Origin: an uncultured Woeseiaceae bacterium
GTDB taxonomy: Bacteria > Pseudomonadota > Gammaproteobacteria > Steroidobacterales > Woeseiaceae
Direction: 5' to 3'
Assembly: GCA_945788625.1 (NCBI GenBank)
Contig: CALZMQ010000033.1
Coordinates: forward strand, 1-64,000
Length of the DNA stretch: 64,000 nt
Below the pieces are notes generated by a model. It did no database searches and was not told the origin of the DNA. It was given only the letters and a program-made list of their open reading frames with translations. Positions 9,471 through 18,466 of the stretch are shown here, in pieces (the first letter of the stretch is position 1; each line of letters begins with the position of its first letter). Position numbers and translations under genes: made by a program.

Positions 9471-9956
9471 ATGCCCGAGATTACGCCACTGGGATGGTTT
9501 CATACCGCCATGGGTATTATCGCCCTTGTCAGCGGCGGTTTCGCGCTCGCGAAGTTCAAGGAAATAGGCTTTGAAACGCGGTACGGGCAGATCTACCTGT
9601 TGACCACGTTGATAACCGCGGCTACTGCGCTGGCCATTTTCAAACATGGTGGGTTCGGTCCTGCTCATGGCCTGGCGGTCATGACACTGGTAGCGTTGGC
9701 AGTGGGAACGGTCGCGGCCAAGACAAAGCTGTTCGGGACTGCGTCCCGGTATGTGCGAGCGGTCAGTTACTCGTCGACGCTGCTCTTTCACGCTATTCCC
9801 GCTGTGACTGATGGCCTGATGCGACTGCCTGTCGGCGACCCCGTCCTTACATCAATCGAAGACCCGGTTCTGAAGATGTGTTACCTGGGCTTGCTGCTGC
9901 TTTTCGTGGTCGGGGTCATCCTGCAGTTGCGCTGGATTCATCGACAGAACGCTTAG
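9471..9956 (+). CDS. Small multi-pass membrane protein (DUF2306-like?)
   Basis: A 161-residue protein with four to five hydrophobic segments (around residues 8-28, 38-60, 67-87, 98-112, 132-155). It carries conserved-looking His and Arg residues between helices (HTAMG, KHGGFGPAHG, LLFHAIP) and a basic tail (LRWIHRQNA). The arrangement recalls DUF2306-type small membrane proteins, but I hold that only weakly. It is followed after 143 bases by pyruvate carboxylase in the same direction, without obvious coupling. No function is assigned. Confidence 0.75.
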   Translation: MPEITPLGWFHTAMGIIALVSGGFALAKFKEIGFETRYGQIYLLTTLITAATALAIFKHGGFGPAHGLAVMTLVALAVGTVAAKTKLFGTASRYVRAVSYSSTLLFHAIPAVTDGLMRLPVGDPVLTSIEDPVLKMCYLGLLLLFVVGVILQLRWIHRQNA

Positions 9957-10099
9957 CCCCGGCACGGCGTTGCCGTGCAGCGATCGTCTCACGCGTAACT
10001 GTTGCCAGCAGCGCTGAGTGTGGCACTCTCTGGCTTTGCGAAGCCTCGCCGGGAGTGCCCCGTCGCTGTTTGTGCGAGCTGCGGGCATTCACCTGTTTA

Positions 10100-13000
10100 A
10101 TGATGTTTAAAAAGATTCTCGTCGCCAATCGCAGCGAGATAGCGATCCGCGTGTTTCGCGCGGCGCGTGAGCTGCACATTCCGTCCGTCGGCATTTATTC
10201 GGCCGAGGATCGCCTGACCCTGCATCGTTTCAATACGCGGGAGTCCTACCGGGTTGGCGAAGGTAAGGGGCCCATCGAGGCTTACCTGGACATGGACGAC
10301 ATCATCAGGATTGCCAGGAAAACCGGCGCCGATGCGATCCACCCCGGCTACGGATTCCTCTCCGAGAACCCGGACTTCGCACGCCTGTGCGCGGAGTCGG
10401 GCATCACCTTCATAGGCCCGTCGCCCGAGATCATGCGGCGACTCGGTAACAAGGTCGAAGCGCGCGCGCTCGCGATTGAAGCCCACGTACCGGTCATGCC
10501 GGCAACGAACCCGTTACCGCACGATGGCGCCGAGATCACCCGGCTCGCCGAGGACATCGGTTATCCACTAATGCTCAAGGCGAGCTGGGGCGGAGGCGGC
10601 CGTGGGATGCGCGTCATCAAGGACGAGTCCGGACTGCTCGAGCAGGTCGCCGCAGCGCGCCGGGAGGCCCAGGCGGCGTTCGGCAATGACGAAGTCTACC
10701 TCGAGAAGCTGGTCAGTAATGCCCGTCACGTCGAGGTGCAGATCATGGGCGATTCGCACGGCCAGGTCGTACACCTGTTCGAGCGCGACTGCACCGTGCA
10801 GCGGCGGCACCAGAAGATCGTCGAGCGGGCGCCCGCACCTTACGTGTCGCAGGAGCAGCGTGACGAAATCAGCTCGGCGGCTGTGCGGCTGGCGCAGTCG
10901 GTGCAGTACTGCAACGCCGGTACGGTCGAGTTTCTGCAGGATGTAGACACCGGCGAATTCTATTTCATCGAAGTGAACCCGCGCATCCAGGTAGAGCACA
11001 CGGTCACCGAGCAAATCACCGGCCTCGACCTGGTAAAGTCGCAAATTCGTATCGCGGCCGGCGGAAGAATCGGTGACGTCGATTCATCGGGCATTCCTGC
11101 ACAGGAAGACATCAGGATGCGCGGCGCGGCCATCCAGTGTCGCGTGACAACCGAGGACCCGCGCAACAGCTTCATTCCTGATTACGGCCACATCGTCGCC
11201 TATCGCAGCCCGGCCGGTCCCGGCGTCCGGCTGGATGCAGGCACGGCATACTCGGGCGCCGTCATCGGCCGGCACTACGACAGCCTGCTCGTCAAGATCA
11301 CGGCGTCCGGCGTTTCGGAAGCCGAAGCCACGGATCGCATGCTGCGAGGCTTGAGCGAGTTCCGTGTGCGAGGCGTTGAAACGAACCTTTCATTCCTGAG
11401 CGCCCTCATATCGGATTCGCGCTTTATGAAGGGCGACTACAATACGCGCTTCATCGACGAATCACCGGAGCTGCTGGAACTGCCCCCCGACCACCACCAT
11501 GGCGCGCAGTTGCTGCAGTACATCGGCGACGTGATAGTGAACGGCAACTCCCAGGTCGCGGGGCGCAAAATGCCGAAGGTGCTGAAGCAGCCGACGGCTC
11601 CGCCGATAGAGCAGCATCCTCCGGCGGACGGGGTGCGGCAGATACTGGAGTCGGGCGGTCCCGAAGCGGTTGCCGAGTACATGAAGAGCAGCAAGACCCC
11701 GCTGGTTACTGATACGACGTTTCGTGACGCGCACCAGTCGCTGATGGCCACGCGCATGCGTTCGACCGACATGCTGCGCATCGCGCCGCATTATGCGCGA
11801 CTTCTGCCGAATCTTTTGTCTGTGGAGTCCTGGGGCGGCGCCACGTTCGACGTCGCGATGCGATTCCTGAACGAAGACCCGTGGCAGCGTCTCGCCGACC
11901 TTTCGGCGAACATGCCTAACCTGATGCAGCAAATGCTGTTGCGCGCGTCGAACGGTGTCGGGTACACCAACTATCCTGACAACGTCGTGCGCTTCTTCGT
12001 GCAGCAGTCGGCTGAAGCCGGCGTCGACGTATTCCGCATCTTCGACTGTCTGAACTGGGTCGAGAATATGCGCGTGGCGATCGACGAGGTCGGCAAGACG
12101 GGCAAGATCGCAGAAGCGGCCATCTGTTATACCGGCGACATCCTCGACCCGATGCGCTCGAAATACGATCTGCGCTATTACATCGATCTTGCGAAGGAAC
12201 TGGAGTCGGCCGGCGCTCATGTGCTCGGCATCAAAGACATGGCGGGACTGCTGAAACCGGCAGCGGCACGCATGCTGATCCGCGAACTCAAGCAGGAAAT
12301 CGGCCTGCCCATTCACTTTCATACACACGATACCAGCGGTGCCGCAGCGGCGACGGTGCTGGCGGCGGTCGAAGAGGGTGTCGATGCCTTCGACGCCGCC
12401 ATGGATTCGATGAGCGGCCTGACCTCGCAGCCGTGCCTCGGGTCTATCGTAGCCGCGCTCGAAAACACGGATCGCGCCCCCGGCATCGACCTGCCGAGCG
12501 TGCGCCTGATCAGCGATTACTGGGAGCAGGTACGCGAACAGTATGCGGCGTTCGAGCCGGACATCCGGTCGGGTGCGTCCGAAGTCTACCTGCACGAAAT
12601 GCCGGGCGGCCAATTCACAAATCTCAAAGAGCAAGCGGCGTCGCTCGGGCTTGCCGGGCGCTGGCCCGAAGTCGCACGCGCATACGCTGACGTCAACATG
12701 GCATTCGGCGACATCGTCAAGGTAACACCGTCGTCGAAGGTTGTCGGCGATATGGCCCTGATGATGGTGACCTCGGACACCGGCATCGAAGATGTTCTCG
12801 ACCAGGATACCGATATCGCGTTCCCCGAGTCGGTTGTCTCGCTGTTCGCCGGTGAACTCGGCCAACCGCCGGGCGGGTTTCCGCAAGCGCTGCAGAAGAA
12901 AGTGCTGAAGTCGCGTAAGCCGGTCACGGTTCGTCCGGGCTCTTTGCTGGACCCCGTGGACCTCGACAGCGAGCGTCGCAAGCTCGACGAAGGCGACGAG

Positions 13001-13540
13001 CATCCGGTAAGCGACTTCGATCTCGCGTCCTACCTCATGTACCCGAAAGTCTTCACCGAGTTCCGCCGCCATCGCGAGGAATACGGCGATGTCGGCATAT
13101 TACCGACGCACGTATATTTTTACGGCATGCAGCCGGAAGAAGAACTCGTCGCGACGATGGATGACGGACGCAAGGTCGTTATTCGTTACCTGACGATGGG
13201 CGAGACGGACGATCGCGGCTACAGGCGCATCTTCTTCGAGATCAACGGCCAGCCGAGCTCGGTGCTGATCCAGGATCGCAGTTCCGAATCGGCCCACCAT
13301 GAAAACGAAAAGGCGGACAGCGCCAACCCCAATCACGTCGGTGCGCCGATGCCCGGCGTAATTTCGACGATCTCGGTCGAGGTCGGCCAGGAAGTGCAGC
13401 GGGGCGACACGCTGTTGACGATGGAGGCGATGAAAATGGAGACCTCGATCAAGGCGGAGCGGGATGCGACGATCAAGCGAGTACTTGCGAGGATCGGCGA
13501 TCAGTTCGATGCGAAGGATCTGCTGGTCGAGTTCGACTAG
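10100..13540 (+). CDS. pyc: Pyruvate carboxylase (single-chain)
   Basis: A 1146-residue biotin enzyme converting pyruvate, bicarbonate and ATP to oxaloacetate, the main anaplerotic entry to the TCA cycle. Domains in order: biotin carboxylase (1-~450; ATP-grasp glycine loop GGGGRGM near 163, then ERDCTVQRRHQK); carboxyltransferase starting DTTFRDAHQSLMATRMRS near 537, with FHTHDTSG and the metal-binding region; the PYC tetramerisation/OADA region; and a C-terminal biotinyl domain with AMKME, whose Lys near 1112 lies 34 residues from the end. The start is ATG 10100 (or 10103), giving MMFKKILVANRSEIAIRVFRAAREL, the expected biotin-carboxylase N-terminus; the frame continues open upstream but that part is not family-like. 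Length matches the single-chain form. Confidence 0.96.
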   Translation: MMFKKILVANRSEIAIRVFRAARELHIPSVGIYSAEDRLTLHRFNTRESYRVGEGKGPIEAYLDMDDIIRIARKTGADAIHPGYGFLSENPDFARLCAESGITFIGPSPEIMRRLGNKVEARALAIEAHVPVMPATNPLPHDGAEITRLAEDIGYPLMLKASWGGGGRGMRVIKDESGLLEQVAAARREAQAAFGNDEVYLEKLVSNARHVEVQIMGDSHGQVVHLFERDCTVQRRHQKIVERAPAPYVSQEQRDEISSAAVRLAQSVQYCNAGTVEFLQDVDTGEFYFIEVNPRIQVEHTVTEQITGLDLVKSQIRIAAGGRIGDVDSSGIPAQEDIRMRGAAIQCRVTTEDPRNSFIPDYGHIVAYRSPAGPGVRLDAGTAYSGAVIGRHYDSLLVKITASGVSEAEATDRMLRGLSEFRVRGVETNLSFLSALISDSRFMKGDYNTRFIDESPELLELPPDHHHGAQLLQYIGDVIVNGNSQVAGRKMPKVLKQPTAPPIEQHPPADGVRQILESGGPEAVAEYMKSSKTPLVTDTTFRDAHQSLMATRMRSTDMLRIAPHYARLLPNLLSVESWGGATFDVAMRFLNEDPWQRLADLSANMPNLMQQMLLRASNGVGYTNYPDNVVRFFVQQSAEAGVDVFRIFDCLNWVENMRVAIDEVGKTGKIAEAAICYTGDILDPMRSKYDLRYYIDLAKELESAGAHVLGIKDMAGLLKPAAARMLIRELKQEIGLPIHFHTHDTSGAAAATVLAAVEEGVDAFDAAMDSMSGLTSQPCLGSIVAALENTDRAPGIDLPSVRLISDYWEQVREQYAAFEPDIRSGASEVYLHEMPGGQFTNLKEQAASLGLAGRWPEVARAYADVNMAFGDIVKVTPSSKVVGDMALMMVTSDTGIEDVLDQDTDIAFPESVVSLFAGELGQPPGGFPQALQKKVLKSRKPVTVRPGSLLDPVDLDSERRKLDEGDEHPVSDFDLASYLMYPKVFTEFRRHREEYGDVGILPTHVYFYGMQPEEELVATMDDGRKVVIRYLTMGETDDRGYRRIFFEINGQPSSVLIQDRSSESAHHENEKADSANPNHVGAPMPGVISTISVEVGQEVQRGDTLLTMEAMKMETSIKAERDATIKRVLARIGDQFDAKDLLVEFD

Positions 13541-13609
13541 TCGCCGGCGTCAGGAGAACCCGCTGCCTTCCGGGTCAGTCAATCAGGGCGGCGGTGAGCA
13601 TTGCCAAAG

Positions 13610-13625
13610 TGTGAGCTCCCTCACA
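13610..13625. promoter_or_regulatory. CRP/FNR-family-like operator palindrome
   Basis: TGTGA - GCTCCC - TCACA is an exact match to the consensus half-sites of a CRP (cAMP receptor protein) site with the canonical 6-base spacer. It lies 69 bases after the pyruvate carboxylase stop and ~190 bases before a small ORF with a good Shine-Dalgarno. By position it would regulate the small-ORF transcript. No CRP gene is visible in the window. Confidence 0.55.
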
Positions 13626-13815
13626 ATTCATACATTGGAGTTCGGGCGGGCTTCGCCCTGCAGGCCGCGCCAATGCTCGGTCGTGAACTATATTCATCTC
13701 TCGAATTAGTTTTTCGCGTTTGCCGATTCGGGACAGGCACGTATCGTTGCCCCTGACGAACGGAATATCAGGTTCGTCGATTGAGGTTATTTTTACGATC
13801 GCATGGAGGCCTGAA

Positions 13816-13950
13816 ATGCAAACCCTTTCGATACACAGCATGATGACAATGCACTACCTGCTACAGCTCGATAGCAAGATGATTCGCTACGGCGTCTCCT
13901 GGATATTGGCAATCACCACGTCCATGATCGGCGTTGTTGCGTACGCATGA
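13816..13950 (+). CDS. Small ORF (44 residues) with one membrane-like segment
   Basis: ATG 13816 is preceded by GGAGG at good spacing (GGAGGCCTGAAATG). The 44-residue product starts MQTLSIHSMMTMHYLLQLDS and ends with a hydrophobic stretch, YGVSWILAITTSMIGVVAYA, likely a single membrane span. The frame is open further upstream to 13720, but the strong ribosome site favours 13816. A strong intrinsic terminator follows at 14006 and a CRP-like palindrome lies upstream, so the gene sits in its own compact transcription unit. No family was recognised. The transcript could also act as a regulatory RNA. Confidence 0.5.
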   Translation: MQTLSIHSMMTMHYLLQLDSKMIRYGVSWILAITTSMIGVVAYA

Positions 13951-14005
13951 ACCGGTCACTGAGGCCGCTGAACAAGCATTGGCCGATACTCACTGACCAT
14001 CACTG

Positions 14006-14036
14006 AGGCCCGCACGCGCTGCGGGCCTTTTTTTTT
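14006..14036 (+). terminator. Strong rho-independent terminator
   Basis: A perfect 9-bp stem, AGGCCCGCA (14006-14014) pairing with TGCGGGCCT (14020-14028), has a 5-base loop CGCGC and runs directly into a T tract (14028-14036). It ends the transcript of the 44-codon ORF. Read from the other strand there is an A tract on the wrong side, so it is directional. Confidence 0.9.
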
Positions 14037-14124
14037 GCTCTACAATCGCCGCGCTTCTGTGATTTTCTCTGTGTGTCAGCGGCAGACAAGGTAGTGATAT
14101 CCGGTAGTGCGGGCGGTCGACAGG

Positions 14125-16512
14125 CTATCTGTCTTCGGCCCTTGCGAGCGTGATCGCGAGTATCTCGTCCAGCCGGCTATTAATGCGTCGAAACTCCTGG
14201 TGGAAGTCGTGGCGCGCCTCTGCCTGGTTGGGCGCAAGCAGCCCCCTGTAGTCCGCAAGCTTGTACCCGGTCTCGTAAAGCGACTTCGAGATCGACTCGG
14301 CCGAGAACACCTGCCCTTGTAACAGTAGCTGTTTGCCCATCCTCAGGCATTGCGACAGGAAAGCGCTCTTGTCGTCAACGGGATCCGCTCCCAGGGTTGC
14401 CAGGACGCTTGCAACGACACGATAAGCGTCGACGAACGACCGTAGCACGCCGTGAGCGACCAGTGGCTGAACTTCATTGAGCGCATCGCGCACGCCTGCC
14501 TCATCATGTCGGATGGCGTCCTCCCAGTTTTCAAAGCGGTCGAGCACTCGTGCTTCGACTTCCGTTCGATAGTCGGCTCGACGAGGGAAATAGAATTCGA
14601 ATTTGAAGATTTCCCTGAGGTCGTTCGTCCTCGAAAAAAATACTTCGCGCTGTCCGCCGGATGCTGACGCGGCATCGAACAGCGCAATCTCGACGAAGGC
14701 ATCGAGGATGAAGTTGTGGATCGCCGTGTTGCGGTAGTAAGCGGCGTTGAGGTGCTGGTCGGCGCTGATGGCATAGAGCCTCTCGGTGCCCTCGTCCAGG
14801 TAGCTGACGATGCCGGTCTGGTGGAGTTCGTCGAGTGTCGCGATAACGGCGTCTGCGTCCCGAAAGTCCGAGCGTCCGACAATCTCCAGGCGTCGGCGCC
14901 GCATCAGGGCCGCACCGGCGCGGGCGAGTGCCTGGATTTCGGCCAGGCTCTGAGCACGGTTACCGCCGGCAAGCAGGATCAGCGTGACTATCGCCGTGGC
15001 TGTAATCGGCGTTGCCGCGTTCATGCGCACCGCGACCTCGAATGCCAGCGTCGGTACCAGTATCTGCTTTCTCTGCTCGTCAATGCCGGCTTCGAGTTCG
15101 GCCGGTTTGACCAGGTCCCTGATAGTCAGCCCCTCGCCGAACCGCAAGTGTATCTGGCCGCGCGACCTGCCTCGCTTCAGGAACCGAAGCGGCCACGTGA
15201 ACCCCTCCGGTTTCTTTTTCTGGCCGCGCTGTTCGATCGAGTAGTCCTCGACTTCGGTGATCTGGTCGTAGGCCACGCTGACGGGGATGAATGTCACATC
15301 GTGCAGCTTGGTCCTAAGTATCGACTCGACGACGTAATTAAACAGGCCGAACCGCGGTGGCAGCAGTTTGCCGGTGCGCGAACGCGTGCCCTCCAGCGCC
15401 CAGAGCAAGGAAAACCGCTTCTCGATCAGGTAGTCGATGTAGCGGCGGAAGGTCGCTTTGTAGATCTCGTTGTCCTGGAACGAGCGCCGCAGGAAGATAA
15501 TGCCGCTGCGGCGGGCGAGAGCGCCCAGGCCCGGCGTATTCAGGTTGATGCCGCCGAAGGTCAGCGGTAACGGCAGATCCGCCTCGTACAGCACCAGCGA
15601 CAGGGCCATCGTGTCGAGCATCGACTTGTGACTGATCAGGAAGACGACCGGACGCGTCTCCAGGGTTTCTGCAACCCGCTCGAGTTGCGTCTCATCGACA
15701 TTGATCTTCGCATCGTGATGGCTGCGGCACGCGGTCCGATAGATCGCGTTCGTCATATCGAGTGTAAACGGCGTTTGAGTCGCTGCCATTTCACGCAGAT
15801 ACCGGGCAGCCTGCTCGAGCACGTCCGCTACGGAGCGATCGCGCTGCTGGGCCACGTTCGCAATCAGGTTCCTGAAATCCGCGTTTGCGAAAACGTCGCT
15901 GTGCAGAATGCGGGGTACTTTGTAACGGGTACCACGAACGGAGCGCTCCGATCGCTCCAGGGCGATCAGCGCCTGGTTGGCGATATGCTCCGACAGCTCA
16001 TGATCGCCGACCGTGGCCTTGGTTCCGGCCAACCGTTCGCGTAACTCGCCGAGATAGGCGCCGTCGCCGGCAATGTACGCGATCCTCTTTGGCCTGTGCT
16101 TCACGAGCCATCGCCGCCGCGCCTTTCCGGGTTCGGCGATACGCCCGTAGAAGAAGTCTCGCAGGGAGCGGCCTCCGTCCGCACGCGATGCCGGCAGCCA
16201 TGCGATACGCAAGGGTTGCATCCACACGGCATCGTCCTGTCCTGGCACGTCGGTCAGCAAATCATCTGAGCGGCCCCTGGGAAGCCTGATGAACGAATGC
16301 CTGGGTGGCGAATCGGATTCCGGCGCCCGGGATTCCACCCAGTCGCGCAATAGTCGGGCCTCGAAGTCGTCACGGGCATCGAGCAGAAACGCGATCACCC
16401 CGTTTTCAATCTCCGGCCACGGCGACGAGCTATCGTGGCCTTTCTTGTTATTGTGTGCTGACCTGGCCGATTCTGCCAACGGTCTTCTCCGCAATTCCGG
16501 CGCTGCCATCAT
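14125..16512 (-). CDS. plsB: Glycerol-3-phosphate 1-O-acyltransferase (PlsB-like)
   Basis: A 795-residue protein of PlsB length and architecture. A long N-terminal region precedes the acyltransferase core, which contains FLISHKSMLDTMAL (HX4D catalytic motif, His near 293), GGINLNTPGLGALARRSGIIFLRR and the substrate motif LLWALEGTRSRTGKLLPP, followed by FIPVSVAYDQ. A long helical C-terminal region follows. PlsB acylates the sn-1 position of glycerol-3-phosphate at the inner membrane, the first step of phospholipid synthesis. The core motifs leave no doubt about the acyltransferase class; the symbol rests on length and order. ATG codons at 16512 and 16509 are both possible starts. Confidence 0.88.
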   Translation of the reverse strand: MMAAPELRRRPLAESARSAHNNKKGHDSSSPWPEIENGVIAFLLDARDDFEARLLRDWVESRAPESDSPPRHSFIRLPRGRSDDLLTDVPGQDDAVWMQPLRIAWLPASRADGGRSLRDFFYGRIAEPGKARRRWLVKHRPKRIAYIAGDGAYLGELRERLAGTKATVGDHELSEHIANQALIALERSERSVRGTRYKVPRILHSDVFANADFRNLIANVAQQRDRSVADVLEQAARYLREMAATQTPFTLDMTNAIYRTACRSHHDAKINVDETQLERVAETLETRPVVFLISHKSMLDTMALSLVLYEADLPLPLTFGGINLNTPGLGALARRSGIIFLRRSFQDNEIYKATFRRYIDYLIEKRFSLLWALEGTRSRTGKLLPPRFGLFNYVVESILRTKLHDVTFIPVSVAYDQITEVEDYSIEQRGQKKKPEGFTWPLRFLKRGRSRGQIHLRFGEGLTIRDLVKPAELEAGIDEQRKQILVPTLAFEVAVRMNAATPITATAIVTLILLAGGNRAQSLAEIQALARAGAALMRRRRLEIVGRSDFRDADAVIATLDELHQTGIVSYLDEGTERLYAISADQHLNAAYYRNTAIHNFILDAFVEIALFDAASASGGQREVFFSRTNDLREIFKFEFYFPRRADYRTEVEARVLDRFENWEDAIRHDEAGVRDALNEVQPLVAHGVLRSFVDAYRVVASVLATLGADPVDDKSAFLSQCLRMGKQLLLQGQVFSAESISKSLYETGYKLADYRGLLAPNQAEARHDFHQEFRRINSRLDEILAITLARAEDR

Positions 16513-16698
16513 TACACAAAACAGGCAGCCATAGCTGGCGCGCTATCACCCGGACGACAGCACCGACGTAGTTCATGGGTTGGACCGGGCTACGGTCTGA
16601 CAGAATATTTCCGCAATATATTCCAAATCGACTGAGTTCAGGTGGCCTCAAGTAGTACGCTTACAGACGTACTCGAGCTCACTAATCCGGGGGCGGAA

Positions 16699-17643
16699 AT
16701 GAAACTGCGCAAACGAACGGCAGAGCTGCTAGAACACGGGCACTACGAGGACAGGACCAGCAACGTCGTCAACCTGTCGCTGGTCGTGCTGATTTCACTG
16801 AACGTGATCGCCATTTTTCTCGAGACAGTGGAGCCGATCTACCAGCAATACGAGCGGCCGTTCTGGTACTTCGAGATATTTTCCGTAGCAGTTTTCACAC
16901 TCGAATACTTTGCCCGGGTATGGAGCAGCATCGATCTGGATGAAGCAAGTGACGTGTCACCCATTCGAGGTCGCATCAGGTACATGCTGAGTCCGCTTGC
17001 CCTGGTCGACCTTATCGCAATACTGCCGTTCTACCTGAGTCTTTACCTGCCAATAGACCTGCGTTTCTTGCGCGTGCTGCGACTGCTTCGCCTCTTCAAG
17101 CTCACCCGCTACTCGCCCGCCCTCGGCGCGTTACTGGATGTTGTCCAGCAGGAGTCCGAAGCCCTGCTGGCCGCGGTTGTTGTACTTCTGATGATGCTCG
17201 TCATTTCGGCCGGCGGGATTTACCTGTTCGAAAACGAACTTCAGTCCGAGACATTCGGCAGCATGCCCAAATCCATGTGGTGGGCGATCGTCACGCTCAC
17301 GACTGTAGGCTATGGCGACGTCGTGCCAATCACGACGATGGGAAAGATGTTCGCGGGATTGATCGGCCTGATCGGCATCGGCATGATCGCGCTGCCAGCC
17401 GCCATATTGGCCTCCGGATTCGCCGAGAACATCCGTGGTCGACAACAGAAATACAATCAGTACGTCCAGCGGTATCTTAAAGACGGAATTATCGATGAGC
17501 GTGAACGCTGGAGGTTGGAGGCACTACGCAAAGAGCTGGGGCTCGACAGTGATGAAGCGCTGCATTTGCTGCGTAGTGGCCTGCAGCAGGCGCAGCACAC
17601 CGCCCCGACGACGTGCCCCCACTGTGGCAAACAACTGGGCTAG
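16699..17643 (+). CDS. Voltage-gated-type potassium channel with C-terminal zinc ribbon
   Basis: A 314-residue six-helix channel: S1 NLSLVVLISLNVIAIFL, S2 FWYFEIFSVAVFTLEY, S3 around LVDLIAILPFYLSLYL, and S4 with regularly spaced Arg (LRFLRVLRLLRLFKLTR). S5 follows, then a pore loop with the K+ selectivity filter TTVGYGD and S6. The C-terminal tail (~245-314) is helical, like an SHOCT or short oligomerisation tail (LKDGIIDERERWRLEALRKEL). It ends in CPHCGKQLG, half of a CxxC zinc knuckle. ATG 16699 has a GGGGGCGG sequence in front; a GTG at 16642 in frame would add 19 residues without a ribosome site. Confidence 0.92.
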   Translation: MKLRKRTAELLEHGHYEDRTSNVVNLSLVVLISLNVIAIFLETVEPIYQQYERPFWYFEIFSVAVFTLEYFARVWSSIDLDEASDVSPIRGRIRYMLSPLALVDLIAILPFYLSLYLPIDLRFLRVLRLLRLFKLTRYSPALGALLDVVQQESEALLAAVVVLLMMLVISAGGIYLFENELQSETFGSMPKSMWWAIVTLTTVGYGDVVPITTMGKMFAGLIGLIGIGMIALPAAILASGFAENIRGRQQKYNQYVQRYLKDGIIDERERWRLEALRKELGLDSDEALHLLRSGLQQAQHTAPTTCPHCGKQLG

Positions 17644-17939
17644 GCACAAAACCCGGGCCGGCCTCTGCTCTCGCGTTCGAGCGTGTTAGTGTCAACAATG
17701 GCATGTCGCCTGTCGCGCCCCGGATTGTGTCGCGGCCCACGAATAGCAGGCTCCCCGGCCGGGAACATGTTGCTTGCCGAGGCTCCAGGGAAGCGTTTAT
17801 CGAGAGGAAAAGGTGGCGCATGCGGTCGCTCAGGCGGATAATCGTCACGTGACAGGCACGTTTACTGGCTGTCGGTAGGGCATAGATCGGTGATTCGTAA
17901 TGTGATCTTGTCTTGATATCAATTGGTTCGGGAGTCCTC

Positions 17940-18402
17940 ATGAAATTACACACGCTATTGCTTATCGGCCTCGCCGTCGGCCTCGTCGGTTGCGCTGAAA
18001 AAGAACAGACTGCAGCCCAGCAAGAGAGCGAAGCGGAAGCGACCGAGCCAACGGTAGGCGAAATGCCGGCAGCTGAAGAAGCGCCCGCAGACAAACCCGA
18101 CACGACCTACGCGAAAATTGAGGACTGGCGGACCGAGGATCTGCTGGATCACATGCACGCGCACGCGGAACAACTCGACGATCTCAATTACGCCCTTGAC
18201 GATGGCAACCTCGAGCGGGCCATGACGTCTGCCTACTGGTTGTCGCGACACGAGACGGTGAGCGGTCTCCCGGAAGATCTGCAGCCGTTCGTGGATCGAA
18301 TGCGCGTGGCGGCCCGTGCCGTCGGCCGCGCGCGTGGCGGCGGAACGAATCGGCGCGGAGTGCCAGGGCTGTCACACTGCAACGAGAGTAGCTACCCAGT
18401 AG
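17940..18402 (+). pseudogene. Cytochrome c-type lipoprotein, frameshifted before its CXXCH haem motif
   Basis: ATG 17940 has GGGAG in front. The product starts MKLHTLLLIGLAVGLVGCAEKE, a lipobox (LVGC) signal, then an acidic linker and a helical region (WRTEDLLDHMHAHAEQLDDL... MTSAYWLSRHETVSGLPEDL...VDRMRVAARAVGRA). In this frame no haem motif appears, and the frame runs on into the opposite-strand MATE gene. Shifting to the +1 frame near 18322-18345 gives ARVAAERIGAECQGCHTATR and a stop at TAG 18400. CQGCH is a c-type haem site and fits the family, where it is C-terminal. The switch lies within a GC-repeat tract. It is either a real disruption or a sequence error. Confidence 0.75.
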
Positions 18403-18466
18403 CGTCGGCGCACCAGGTCCGGACAGGAACAGCCAGACGGCGCACTGACCGCCGTTTCGAAATCGT

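Noticed and set aside
11462-13072. 536-codon reverse-strand open frame over pyruvate carboxylase
   Set aside because: Arg/His-rich and without motifs, opposite a gene with complete biotin-enzyme domains. Shadow frame.
17844-17853. Palindrome GTCACGTGAC before the cytochrome lipoprotein
   Set aside because: A single 10-base palindrome with no known bacterial regulator match and no repeat copies. Chance is a sufficient explanation.
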